A DNA stretch of 64,000 nucleotides from Sphingopyxis sp. (GTDB lineage: Bacteria > Pseudomonadota > Alphaproteobacteria > Sphingomonadales > Sphingomonadaceae), in NCBI RefSeq assembly GCF_019459305.1, contig NZ_JAIBES010000022.1:1-64000 (forward strand), given 5' to 3'. Under the pieces are notes generated by a model. It was not told the origin of the DNA. It worked only from the letters and a program-made list of their open reading frames with translations, and searched no databases. A program made the translations under genes and the position numbers. Shown here in pieces: positions 19,925 through 27,741 of this stretch. The stretch's first letter is position 1, and each line of letters starts with the position of its first letter.

Positions 19925-20485
19925 ATGATGCGTAAATTTCTTGGCGTTCCGGCGGTGCTGGCGGTGTGCATGCTTGCGGGGACCCCCGCGCAGGCGCAGT
20001 TCGGCAGCCTGCTTCGCAAAGCCACAACGCCCGCTCCAAAACCGAGCAGCGACGACAATGGCGGCTGCCCCAAAGGCAAAAAGGGCAGCAGCATCGGCCG
20101 CAACATCCTGGGCAATGTGCTGAACGATGCGGTCGGAGATGTGGCGAGCAAGGCCGGCGTTTATAGCTATGTGCCCATCAGCGAAGTCAGCGGGACGCTG
20201 ACCGACGCGATCGCGTGCCGACTCGATCCGGGTGAGCAAGTGCAAGCGGCCGTCGCGACTGAGGAAGCGACGCGCGGTGAAGAGGTTGGCGCGACGGCCA
20301 ACTGGACCAGCGCGACCCGCCCCGAAGTCAGCGGATCATCGACGGTGGCGTCGATTAACGAAGAGGGCGGCGGGCGCAAGTGCATGAACGTCAACGACTT
20401 TATCATCGTCGAAGGCGAAGAAACGCGGGTGACAAAACGCATGTGCAAAGGACCGGGTGAATCGCGTTATGTCCTGGCGGCGTAG
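19925..20485 (+). CDS. Secreted protein of unknown function
   Basis: This 186-residue protein has a signal peptide (MRKFLGVPAVLAVCMLAGTP, cut near AQA-Q). A low-complexity stretch follows, then a region with a Gly-rich SSIGRNILGNVLNDAVGDVA and a C-terminal domain with paired cysteines (KCMNVNDFIIVEGEETRVTK, RMCKGPG). I recognise no family, although the C-terminal pattern recalls surface-antigen-like domains. It overlaps the start of the next gene by 29 bases, so the two secreted proteins are likely co-expressed. Confidence 0.75.
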   Translation: MMRKFLGVPAVLAVCMLAGTPAQAQFGSLLRKATTPAPKPSSDDNGGCPKGKKGSSIGRNILGNVLNDAVGDVASKAGVYSYVPISEVSGTLTDAIACRLDPGEQVQAAVATEEATRGEEVGATANWTSATRPEVSGSSTVASINEEGGGRKCMNVNDFIIVEGEETRVTKRMCKGPGESRYVLAA

Positions 20486-21182
20486 AACGGCACGCTGCGG
20501 CATTTCGCTGATCGCGCTCGGCAGCCTGACCGCCGCCACCGCGGTCGATCCGGTCAACCCGACCTGCCCGCTCAACCCCAATTGGTCGGCCTATCCGACG
20601 ATGAAGCTGACGGTGGAAAAGCGTGGCGGGATGAAAGTTCTGCTGGCCGAGGGGCGGATCGACCCCGGATTGCCCGACCGGCTGACCGCCGCGTTAAAGG
20701 CCAATCCCGACGTCGGCGAAATCTGGCTGCGCTCCCCCGGCGGCGACGCTCGCGCGGGCAATGCGGCGGGGCGGATCATCCGCTCAAATCTGGGCGTTAC
20801 GACCCGGATCCCTGCGGGCTGGGCCTGTTTCAGCGCCTGCAATTTCGTGTTCATGGGTGGCGCGCCGCGAGTCATCGAGCCCGGCGGCCAATTCATGGTC
20901 CACATGTTTACGCGCACCGGCGACCGTTCGGCGATCGACATGAGCGTCGCAATGGGAACTGACGCGACGCGCGAACTGATCGGCGACATCGAACAGGATT
21001 CGGCGCTGCTGGCGAGTGAAGACAATGATTTCCTGATCCGCATGGGGATTTCGCGAAAATTGCTGACCGAAGTCATGTATCGCCAGCAGGCGGTGGCGAC
21101 CGACGAGAATAAATCGACCCGCCGCTGTCTGACGCTTGCTGAAGCGCTGAAATATGGGGTGACCTACGCGCCCGAGGAATGA
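20457..21182 (+). CDS. Secreted ClpP-like (ClpP/crotonase fold) protein
   Basis: This 241-residue protein starts at a GTG with AAAGGA upstream, inside the end of the previous gene. A membrane or signal segment (CGISLIALGSLTAATA) is followed by a ClpP-like core. EIWLRSPGGDARAGNAAGRI corresponds to the SPGG oxyanion loop. WACFSACNFVFMGGAPR holds the probable nucleophile Ser, like SASN/SACS in ClpP-like membrane proteases. GQFMVHMF carries a histidine in the expected place. The substrate is unknown. Confidence 0.78.
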   Translation: MNRVMSWRRRTARCGISLIALGSLTAATAVDPVNPTCPLNPNWSAYPTMKLTVEKRGGMKVLLAEGRIDPGLPDRLTAALKANPDVGEIWLRSPGGDARAGNAAGRIIRSNLGVTTRIPAGWACFSACNFVFMGGAPRVIEPGGQFMVHMFTRTGDRSAIDMSVAMGTDATRELIGDIEQDSALLASEDNDFLIRMGISRKLLTEVMYRQQAVATDENKSTRRCLTLAEALKYGVTYAPEE

Positions 21183-21253
21183 TCGGGCCGCGTGTGTAGC
21201 GTTGCAAACTGAAACGAAAGTCGTAGATTGGCGGTCAAATAGGAGAGGCTGCC

Positions 21254-21856
21254 ATGAACGAGATGACGCATGACCATGCGACCTTCCGGTCGATGATCGA
21301 CGGGACGCAGGAAGATTGGGACATCATCGCGCGCGAACAGAAAGAATTCGCGCCGCAGAATGGCAAGCGCATTCTCAATCATCTCAAGCTGCTCGGCGGC
21401 GATTATGGCGGCTTTCCGGTCGACCGGCTCGAGCATTGCCTGCAAACCGCGACGCGCGCGCACCGTGATGGTCGTGACGAGGAATATGTCGTGATGGCGC
21501 TGCTTCACGACATCGGCGACACGCTGGGCGCGTTCAACCACCCCGACGTCGCGGCGGCGATTTTGAAGCCGTTCCTGTCAGAGGAAAATCTGTGGATCGT
21601 CCAGCACCATGGTATTTTCCAGGGCCATTATTTCTTCCACTATATCGGGCTCGATCGTGACATGCGCGACCAGTTCAAGGACAGCCCGCATTATGCGGCG
21701 TGCGCCGAATTTTGCGAAAAATATGACGCGCCCGCGTTCGACGCCGATTACGACAGCGAAGCGCTGGAATTTTTCGAGCCGATGGTGATGCGGATCTGTT
21801 CGTATCCGAAAACGAGCATCTACAAGAAGGTAATGGTCGCGGAAGCGGCGGAGTAG
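21254..21856 (+). CDS. HD-domain protein (PhnZ/MIOX-like)
   Basis: This 200-residue protein carries an HD metal-binding set: His in RLEHCLQTA, HD in MALLHDIGDTLG, two His in VQHHGIFQGHYFF and Asp in the later PAFDADYDS. The layout matches the family that includes the mixed-valence diiron oxygenase PhnZ and inositol oxygenase better than classic nucleotide phosphohydrolases, but no phosphonate gene is nearby. GGAGAGGCTGCC provides the ribosome binding site. The substrate is open. Confidence 0.78.
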   Translation: MNEMTHDHATFRSMIDGTQEDWDIIAREQKEFAPQNGKRILNHLKLLGGDYGGFPVDRLEHCLQTATRAHRDGRDEEYVVMALLHDIGDTLGAFNHPDVAAAILKPFLSEENLWIVQHHGIFQGHYFFHYIGLDRDMRDQFKDSPHYAACAEFCEKYDAPAFDADYDSEALEFFEPMVMRICSYPKTSIYKKVMVAEAAE

Positions 21857-21865
21857 TCTAAAACT

Positions 21866-21891
21866 GTCATCCCAGCTTTCGCTGGGATGAC
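21866..21891. terminator. Perfect hairpin between convergent genes
   Basis: GTCATCCCAGC-TTTC-GCTGGGATGAC is an 11-bp perfect stem lying between the HD gene and the convergent enoyl-CoA hydratase gene. It probably terminates both. Similar hairpins are common dispersed repeats in this group. Confidence 0.75.
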
Positions 21892-21899
21892 GAGCTTTC

Positions 21900-22703
21900 T
21901 TACTTCCCCTTAAACTCGACTTTCCGCTTCTGGACAAACGCCATGATGCCCTCAACCGCATCGGCGCTGTTGCCAGCGATGAACTGCCCCTTGGCTTCGG
22001 CATCGAGCGTGTCGGCATAGCTTTGCGACAGGCCATCGCGCAGCACCTTGCGCATTGTCCCCAGCGAGACCGTCGGTCCGTTTGCAAGCCGCGCCGCCAG
22101 CGCGCGCGCTTCGCCCATCAGCTCGGCATCGTCGACGCATTTATAGACCATGCCCCAATCGGCGGCCTGCTCGCCCGAAATCTTCTCGCCCAGCATCATC
22201 ATCTGCGTCGCCCGCGGCAGGCCGATAAGGCGCGGCAGCAGCCACGACGAGCCGCCATCGGGGACGAGCCCGATATTGACGAAAGCCTGAAGGAAATAGG
22301 CGCTTTTGCCTGCGATCGTGAAATCACCCGACAGCGCAAAGCTGCACCCGACCCCGGCGGCGGGGCCGTTGACCGCGGTGACGACCGGGATGTCGAGGTT
22401 CGCGAGCGCCAGCAGCATCGGGTTGTAGTGGTTGCGCAGCGCCTTACGACTGTTCGCGCCGCCGCCAACCGCCGACGATGTGCGATCGCCGCCCAGATCG
22501 GCCCCCGAGCAAAATCCGCGTCCTTCGCCGGTGATCAGCAATGCGCGCGCGCCGAGCAGGGGCAAGTAATCGAGCGCGCTGCGGATGTCGTCGGCCATCG
22601 CGGGCGGCATCGAATTGAGCCGGTCAGGGCGGTTGAGCGTGATCGTCGCGACATCGTCGGCAATGTCCAGCTTGATCGTGTCGAAGGTGGGGATGTCGGT
22701 CAT
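21900..22703 (-). CDS. Enoyl-CoA hydratase/isomerase family protein (PaaG-like)
   Basis: The start MTDIPTFDTIKLD gives 267 residues with AGAGGA upstream. Crotonase-fold motifs are NRPDRLNSM, GEGRGFCSGADLGG (oxyanion hole), NGPAAGVGCSFALSGDFTIA and FVNIGLVPDGGSSWLLPRLI. The Asp of PDGG fits isomerase-type members such as PaaG (2-(1,2-epoxy-1,2-dihydrophenyl)acetyl-CoA isomerase). No other paa genes are in the window, so the exact substrate is uncertain. It lies just downstream of the AmpR-like regulator on the same strand. Confidence 0.87.
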   Translation of the reverse strand: MTDIPTFDTIKLDIADDVATITLNRPDRLNSMPPAMADDIRSALDYLPLLGARALLITGEGRGFCSGADLGGDRTSSAVGGGANSRKALRNHYNPMLLALANLDIPVVTAVNGPAAGVGCSFALSGDFTIAGKSAYFLQAFVNIGLVPDGGSSWLLPRLIGLPRATQMMMLGEKISGEQAADWGMVYKCVDDAELMGEARALAARLANGPTVSLGTMRKVLRDGLSQSYADTLDAEAKGQFIAGNSADAVEGIMAFVQKRKVEFKGK

Positions 22704-22757
22704 GGGGAAGAATCCTCTTGCAGGCACTTTACCTTTACGTTCACGTAAAGATGTGAC

Positions 22758-23681
22758 TCATTTGGCGGGCGAGTGCAAGGGGGAAGGCGGCACCGGTTTT
22801 TTGGACGATGTTTCTTGCGCCAGCACGTCGCTCAGCCAGCCCTTGAAATGCGACATCGCTCCGCTTTCGGGGCGCGACATCAGGCGGGTGAGCCAATAGC
22901 GACCGGCGTCGATTTCGATTGTGAAAGGCTGCACCAGCAGTTCGGATGCGAGTTCGCGGGTGAACATCGCGGGCGGTGCGAGGGCAATGCCGAGCCCCGC
23001 GGCAGCGGCTGCGGCCATTAGGGCCGAGCTGTCGAACATCGGGCCGCGCAGCACCGGGGCGGGGACGCCAGCGGCGGCAAACCACCGCGTCCATTCGTCG
23101 GCGCGGTACGAGCGCAGCAGGCGTTCGGGTATCAGGTCAGCGGCGGTCTTGAGCCGCGCGGCGATGGCGGGGGTGCAGAGCGGGGTCATCGGCGCGGCGA
23201 GCAGCGGCTCGGCATGGGTGCCGTGCCAGGCGCCATCGCCAAAGCGGATCGCGAAATCGAGCGCCTCGCCCGCCAGGTCGACGCGGTTGTTGTTGGTCGA
23301 GATGCGCAGGTCGATCCCCGGATACGCGCGGGCGAAGGCGTCGAGGCGCGGGAGGAGAAAGCCGGTGCCGAAGGTGCCGACGACCCCGACCTTGAGCACC
23401 TCGCGGAAGCGGCCGCTGCTATATTGATCGAGCGTGGCGGCGACGCGGTCGAACGCGTCGGCGACGACGGGGACGAGCGCATGCCCCTCGTCGGTGAGCG
23501 CGAGGCCGCGCGGCAGGCGGTGGAACAAGCGGGTGCCGAGGCGGCGTTCGAGCTGCGCGACCTGATGGCTGACCGCGCCCTGGCTGACGCATAATTCGAT
23601 CGCGGCGCGGGTGAAATTAAGATGGCGCGCGGCGGCGTCGAAGGCGCGCAGGGCGTTGAGCGGGAGCTGGGCGCGGTCCAT
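22758..23681 (-). CDS. ampR: AmpR-like LysR regulator of beta-lactamase
   Basis: This 307-residue LysR protein resembles AmpR along its length as I know that family: an HTH start PLNALRAFDAAARHLNFTRA, then VGVVGTFGTGFLLPRL, ISTNNNRVDLAGEALDFAIR, GAWHGTHAEPL, LLRSYRADEWTRWFAAAG and GRYWLTRLMSRPE. Gly102, Thr103 and Asp135, which in AmpR shape muropeptide sensing and constitutive mutants, are at the same positions here; Tyr262 corresponds to AmpR Tyr264. It is transcribed divergently from a subclass B3 metallo-beta-lactamase gene, the standard ampR-bla layout. It likely activates that gene in response to cell-wall fragments. GcvA is the main alternative assignment. Confidence 0.85.
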   Translation of the reverse strand: MDRAQLPLNALRAFDAAARHLNFTRAAIELCVSQGAVSHQVAQLERRLGTRLFHRLPRGLALTDEGHALVPVVADAFDRVAATLDQYSSGRFREVLKVGVVGTFGTGFLLPRLDAFARAYPGIDLRISTNNNRVDLAGEALDFAIRFGDGAWHGTHAEPLLAAPMTPLCTPAIAARLKTAADLIPERLLRSYRADEWTRWFAAAGVPAPVLRGPMFDSSALMAAAAAAGLGIALAPPAMFTRELASELLVQPFTIEIDAGRYWLTRLMSRPESGAMSHFKGWLSDVLAQETSSKKPVPPSPLHSPAK

Positions 23682-23718
23682 TGGGCCTCTTTACTATGTC
23701 GACCTGTCTGGGCTCGTG

Positions 23719-23784
23719 ACCCCGCACTTGATCCGGGGTCCACGCGGCGGCGATGGCCAATGGTTCCCGGATCAAGTCCGGGAT
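23719..23784. repeat. Inverted-repeat element, family F, between ampR and the beta-lactamase
   Basis: CCCCGCACTTGATCCGGGGT at the left and TTCCCGGATCAAGTCCGGGA at the right are inverted copies of a common sphingomonad and alphaproteobacterial intergenic repeat. It occupies most of the regulatory gap. Confidence 0.75.
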
Positions 23785-23794
23785 TACGAAAGAT

Positions 23795-23809
23795 ATGAGA
23801 AATTCTCAT
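23795..23809. promoter_or_regulatory. LysR-type T-N11-A box, putative AmpR operator
   Basis: ATGAGAAATTCTCAT is a perfect inverted repeat around one central A and fits the T-N11-A rule for LysR binding sites. It lies 72 bases before the beta-lactamase start and 114 bases before the ampR-like start. Its sequence differs from the enterobacterial AmpR site, so binding is an inference. Confidence 0.6.
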
Positions 23810-23880
23810 GGTTTTGTCGAGAAATGATGCTTTGTACCGGGCGTGCCGACTTGGCAATTTGGCGGCGAAGGGAGACGGTA

Positions 23881-24753
23881 ATGTTCGAAGCAATCAGTCT
23901 GTTGGCGTGGCTTGCCGCGACGAGCGGGGCGCCGGTTCCGGCGGTTGATCCGCTGACGCAGCCGATCACGACGTCGCGGTCCGCCGAGTGGTTGGCACCT
24001 GCGCCGCCTGAAAAGATCTACGGCAACAGCTATCTGGTCGGGTTTGGCGGGATGAGTGTGGCGTTGATCGACACCGGGGACGGATTGGTGCTGGTCGACG
24101 GCGCCTTGCCGCAAGCGGCGCCCGCGATCCTGACCAATGTCCGGAAGCTGGGGTTCGACCCCAAAGACATTAAATTTATTCTGAGCACTGAACCGCATTT
24201 CGACCATGCTGGCGGGCTCGCGGCGCTGGCGCGCGACACCGGCGCGACAGTGGTGGCGAGCGCGGGCGGGATTGAGGGGTTGAAGTCGGGACGCCACGCC
24301 GCCGACGATCCGCAGCTCGCTTATGGCGGCAGCTGGCCCGCGGTGACCACGGCCACGCGGGTGATGGCGGATGGTGAGATGCTCAAGCTGGGCAAGCTGG
24401 GGATCACCGCCCATGCGACCCCGGGGCATACGATGGGCAGCATGAGCTGGAGCTGGCCGGCGTGCGAGGGCAACCAGTGCAAGACAATTGTCTTTGCATC
24501 GAGCCTGAATCCGGTGTCGGCCGACGATTATCGGTTCACCAGCGTTGCGGGGACGCCGTTCATTGCGGCCTTTGGGCAAAGTTATCGGACGATGGACGCG
24601 CTGGCCTGCGACGTCCTGATTTCGGCGCATCCCGACAATGCGGGCGAGGGGCGGTACAATTCGAAGCCGGGAGCGTGCCGCGCCTATGCCGATCGGTCGC
24701 GCCAGGCTTTGGCGAAGCGGTTGGCGGCGGAGAAGGCGGGGGCCGCGAAGTAG
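23881..24753 (+). CDS. Subclass B3 metallo-beta-lactamase, Glu-variant (B3-E)
   Basis: The start MFEAISLLAWLAA has GGGAGA upstream and gives 290 residues with a secretion signal. The first zinc motif is E-P-H-F-D-H (residues 104-109) instead of the usual H-x-H-x-D-H. The other ligands are His183 (ATPGHTMGSMSW) and His250 (LISAHPDN). SSLNPVSADDYRFT and the ending TMDALACDVLISAHP are typical of subclass B3. A Glu at the first ligand position is known from B3-E enzymes such as SIE-1 of Sphingobium indicum. It should hydrolyse beta-lactams in the periplasm. An AmpR-like gene is divergent upstream. Confidence 0.88.
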   Translation: MFEAISLLAWLAATSGAPVPAVDPLTQPITTSRSAEWLAPAPPEKIYGNSYLVGFGGMSVALIDTGDGLVLVDGALPQAAPAILTNVRKLGFDPKDIKFILSTEPHFDHAGGLAALARDTGATVVASAGGIEGLKSGRHAADDPQLAYGGSWPAVTTATRVMADGEMLKLGKLGITAHATPGHTMGSMSWSWPACEGNQCKTIVFASSLNPVSADDYRFTSVAGTPFIAAFGQSYRTMDALACDVLISAHPDNAGEGRYNSKPGACRAYADRSRQALAKRLAAEKAGAAK

Positions 24754-24762
24754 CCGGTTGTT

Positions 24763-24880
24763 GATCCTCCCTGTCGCGTAGCGATGGTGAGGTGGCGTCC
24801 GCAGGAGTGAGGGAGGAGCAGAGACGCAAAGGTGCTGTCCCTCCACCATTCGGTCTCCCCCCATGACGCCGTCATGGGGC
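24763..24880. repeat. Intergenic repeat, family B (copy 1)
   Basis: It begins GATCCTCCCTGTCGCGTAGC and contains GAGGTGGCGTCCG and CCCTCCACCA before ending with an inverted CCCCCATGACGCCGTCATGGGG hairpin. The same opening and centre recur at 35505-35664. Confidence 0.8.
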
Positions 24881-24887
24881 TCTGCGT

Positions 24888-26054
24888 CTATTTATCGACG
24901 ACCAGACAGGCCTGTCCGCCCTTGCTGAGCGCGGCGCAGAAGTTGTTGGCTTCGCCCTTGTTGGCAAAGCCGCCGGTCTGGAGGCGGGTGACCTTCCCGG
25001 TCTTGACGTAGGTCGGCTGGCGCGCGGCGACGGCCGAATATTTTTTGCCGAGCGTCACCCAGAGACTGCGCGCATTGGCCTCGATCCCGAAGGCGCCGAG
25101 CTGGGCGCGCCAGGTGCTTTTACCGCCAGTAGAACGCGACGGGGTCGGGGTTTCGCGGACAGCGATGGGCGCGTTGTTGATGGGCGGTTTGGATTTGGCC
25201 GCAGCGGGCGGCAGCGTGCCGCTGGTGGGCGGCGGGGCGTAGGTCGTGCCGGGCTTGCCCTTGGCGGCGTCGGCCGCCGCAGTGGCTTCGACGGCGGCGA
25301 TCGTGGCGGCCTTGGCGGCAGGTGTCGAGGGTGGCGGGGTCGCGACCACCGGCGGCGGCGTGTAGCTTGCGCCGGGAACCGAGGCGGGCAGGCTGGCGGT
25401 CTTGATCGGCGATGCAGGCGTCGGCTTTGCCGTCGGCGGCGGCGCGGCGGAGTTCACCGCGGCTAGGCGCGCGCGCGCCTCGTTCTTTTCGATTTCGGGC
25501 AGCATCGCAAGGCCGCGCTGGCGCTGTTCGAGCGGGATCAGGCTGTCGAGCTGCGCGAGCCGGGCCGAGGCGATGCCGAGCCCAGCGTCGCTGGCGCGCT
25601 TGGTGAGCGCATAGGCACGCGGCCAGTCCTGCGCCGCAAGGTCACCGTTGAAGTGCGCGGTGCCAAGGACATATTGCGCCCGCGGTTCGCCGCGTTCGGC
25701 CGAGCGAAGGATGAACGGCATCGCTTCGTCGCGGCGGTTGGCGGTGAACAGCACGAGGCCGAGATTATCCTCGGCCTGCAAATGGCCCTGTTTGGCGGCG
25801 CGGCGATACCAGGCTTCGGCTTGAGCGAGGTCGGTGGGAACGCCGCGGCCAAGCTTGTAGGCTTGCCCCAGGTTGAACTGCGCATCGGCATCGCCGGCGA
25901 GCGCGGCGGGGCGCCACTGGGCGACGGCGCCCTGATAGTCGCCGCGCTGCCAGGCATCGACGCCGTCCTTGACGTCGGCATGGGCGGGCGCGGTCAGCAT
26001 CATTGCCGCAATCAGCGGCAGCGCCAGCGAAACGGCAGTGCGGAATGGTCGCAT
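24888..26054 (-). CDS. Sel1-repeat and SPOR-domain envelope protein
   Basis: I set the start at MRPFRTAVSL (388 residues) with GGAGA five bases upstream. A signal peptide ends at AHA-D. Sel1/TPR repeats follow (AALAGDADAQFNLGQAYKLG, PTDLAQAEAWYRRAAKQGHL), then a Pro/Ala-rich linker. A C-terminal SPOR domain begins STWRAQLGAFGIEANARSLW and ends FCAALSKGGQACLVVD; it should bind denuded peptidoglycan at division septa. It is divergent from the ParA gene, and a second SPOR protein lies at the end of the ParA cluster. Confidence 0.87.
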   Translation of the reverse strand: MRPFRTAVSLALPLIAAMMLTAPAHADVKDGVDAWQRGDYQGAVAQWRPAALAGDADAQFNLGQAYKLGRGVPTDLAQAEAWYRRAAKQGHLQAEDNLGLVLFTANRRDEAMPFILRSAERGEPRAQYVLGTAHFNGDLAAQDWPRAYALTKRASDAGLGIASARLAQLDSLIPLEQRQRGLAMLPEIEKNEARARLAAVNSAAPPPTAKPTPASPIKTASLPASVPGASYTPPPVVATPPPSTPAAKAATIAAVEATAAADAAKGKPGTTYAPPPTSGTLPPAAAKSKPPINNAPIAVRETPTPSRSTGGKSTWRAQLGAFGIEANARSLWVTLGKKYSAVAARQPTYVKTGKVTRLQTGGFANKGEANNFCAALSKGGQACLVVDK

Positions 26055-26297
26055 CATATTCTCCAATGACTTGCATCGCTGCAGTCCCCGCGTGTTTCCT
26101 AGCGTGGAATGGCTAACACCGCGTTAGCAACCTGCATCCTGCGCCATATCTGATCCATTTCGGGACAAATGTCGCTTGCGACCTTGTTTACCATGATGGC
26201 GAGCGGGCCGTTCACCTTCTTTCCATCATCGTTAACTCAATTTTAGCGCCCCGCATGGCATTCCACCGCCAATTCGTGGTTTTTCAGGGGGACAGCT

Positions 26298-27020
26298 GTG
26301 CGCGTTTTGGCATTGGCTTCACAAAAAGGCGGGTCGGGAAAAACGACCTTGTCGGGGCATCTGGCGGTACAGGCGCAGCTAGCGGGCGCCGGGCCGGTTG
26401 TCCTGATCGACATCGATCCACAGGGCTCGCTCGCCGACTGGTGGAACGAGCGCGAGACCGATCTTCCGGCTTTTGCCCAGACCACCGTGGCGCGGCTCGC
26501 GTCCGACCTGGAAATCCTGCGCCAGCAGGGTTTCAAGCTCGCGGTCATTGATACGCCTCCGGCAATTACGATGGCGATCCAGAGCGTCATTTCGGTCGCC
26601 GAACTGATCGTCGTCCCGACCCGGCCCAGCCCGCACGATCTGCGCGCCGTCGGTGCCACCGTCGATCTGTGCGAACGCGCTGGCAAGCCGCTGGTGTTCG
26701 TCGTCAACGGCGCAACGCCCAAGGCCAAGATTACCAGCGAAGCCGCCGTCGCATTGTCGCAGCACGGCACTGTCGCTCCGATTACCTTGCACCACCGCAC
26801 CGATTATGCCGCGTCGATGATCGATGGCCGCACGGTGATGGAAGTCGATCCCAATGGCCGTTCGGCCGAAGAGATCCGCCAGCTGTGGACGTATATGAGC
26901 GACCGGCTCGAAAAGAATTTCCGCCGCACCATCTTTGCCGCGCCGATCCCGACGCAGGGCAATTATGGCGCGGTCCGTCCGATGGGCGGTGGCTTTGGCC
27001 GCCGCATCGCTGGCCAGTGA
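26298..27020 (+). CDS. Orphan ParA-family ATPase
   Basis: This 240-residue ATPase starts at GTG with CAGGGGGA upstream. The deviant Walker A motif is QKGGSGKTTLSGHL, followed by VVLIDIDPQGSLADWW and LAVIDTPPAITMAIQSVI. This places it among ParA/MinD-type positioning ATPases. There is no parB or parS next to it, and the chromosomal parAB pair is normally elsewhere. The next gene encodes a ribbon-helix-helix-like protein and the flanking genes are SPOR proteins. A role in placing an envelope or division complex is inferred. Confidence 0.88.
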   Translation: MRVLALASQKGGSGKTTLSGHLAVQAQLAGAGPVVLIDIDPQGSLADWWNERETDLPAFAQTTVARLASDLEILRQQGFKLAVIDTPPAITMAIQSVISVAELIVVPTRPSPHDLRAVGATVDLCERAGKPLVFVVNGATPKAKITSEAAVALSQHGTVAPITLHHRTDYAASMIDGRTVMEVDPNGRSAEEIRQLWTYMSDRLEKNFRRTIFAAPIPTQGNYGAVRPMGGGFGRRIAGQ

Positions 27021-27037
27021 CGGGAGGGATCGGAACC

Positions 27038-27718
27038 ATGGGCGAACCCAAACCTCTCGCATCGCTGAGTGCCGGCCTCTTGGCCCGCAAGGGCGGCGCA
27101 CGGCCCGCCATGCGCCGTCAGCCGCTGGGCAGCGGCCCTGCACCCACCAACGCCGTCGGTTATGACGACCTTGGCTGGAATGACATGGGCTATGACGTCG
27201 ATCCCGATCAGTCGGGCGAACCGGCGCGGATGCTCGACCTGAAACCTTTGCTGACCGGTTCGGTGCCGGCGCATAATGTCGAGGCTGAACAAGCACTCGA
27301 AGACAGCGTTGGTCACGAGCTGACCGATGCGGTTGCCGAGGATCATGCCGCGAAAGATTATGGCGCCGATGCTTTTGAAGCCGAAGCGCATGAAGTCCCC
27401 GAAATCGTCCGCCAGCAGGAATCGCTGATCGACCGCGTCGCCGCCGTGGCGCGCAAGGTCGAAGCGCGGCCCGAGCCGAAGCCGAAGAAGGAAAAGGCGC
27501 CGCGCGCATTGCGGGCGCGTGAAAAAGCGGCGTTCACGCTCCGCCTCGATGCCGAACGCCATCTGCGGCTGCGGCTGGCGAGCGCGGTGACAAACCGGTC
27601 CTCGCAGGTGATCCTGATCGATTTGCTCGATGAATATCTGACGACGCTGCCCGAAATCGACGCGATGGCGAGCCGCCTGCCGGCGGCCCGTCCGACGCGC
27701 CAGACGATGCCGCGCTGA
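27038..27718 (+). CDS. ParA partner with RHH-like C-terminus
   Basis: This 226-residue protein follows parA by 17 bases and has GGGAGGGAT as ribosome binding site. The N-terminal two thirds are mostly disordered, acidic and low complexity. The C-terminal part AAFTLRLDAERHLRLRLASA...NRSSQVILIDLLDEYL looks like a ribbon-helix-helix DNA-binding or dimerisation fold. By location it may be the non-ParB partner of the ATPase. No function is established for it as far as I can tell. Confidence 0.7.
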   Translation: MGEPKPLASLSAGLLARKGGARPAMRRQPLGSGPAPTNAVGYDDLGWNDMGYDVDPDQSGEPARMLDLKPLLTGSVPAHNVEAEQALEDSVGHELTDAVAEDHAAKDYGADAFEAEAHEVPEIVRQQESLIDRVAAVARKVEARPEPKPKKEKAPRALRAREKAAFTLRLDAERHLRLRLASAVTNRSSQVILIDLLDEYLTTLPEIDAMASRLPAARPTRQTMPR

Positions 27719-27741
27719 ACCAGTCCAAAGGGGACCATAAG

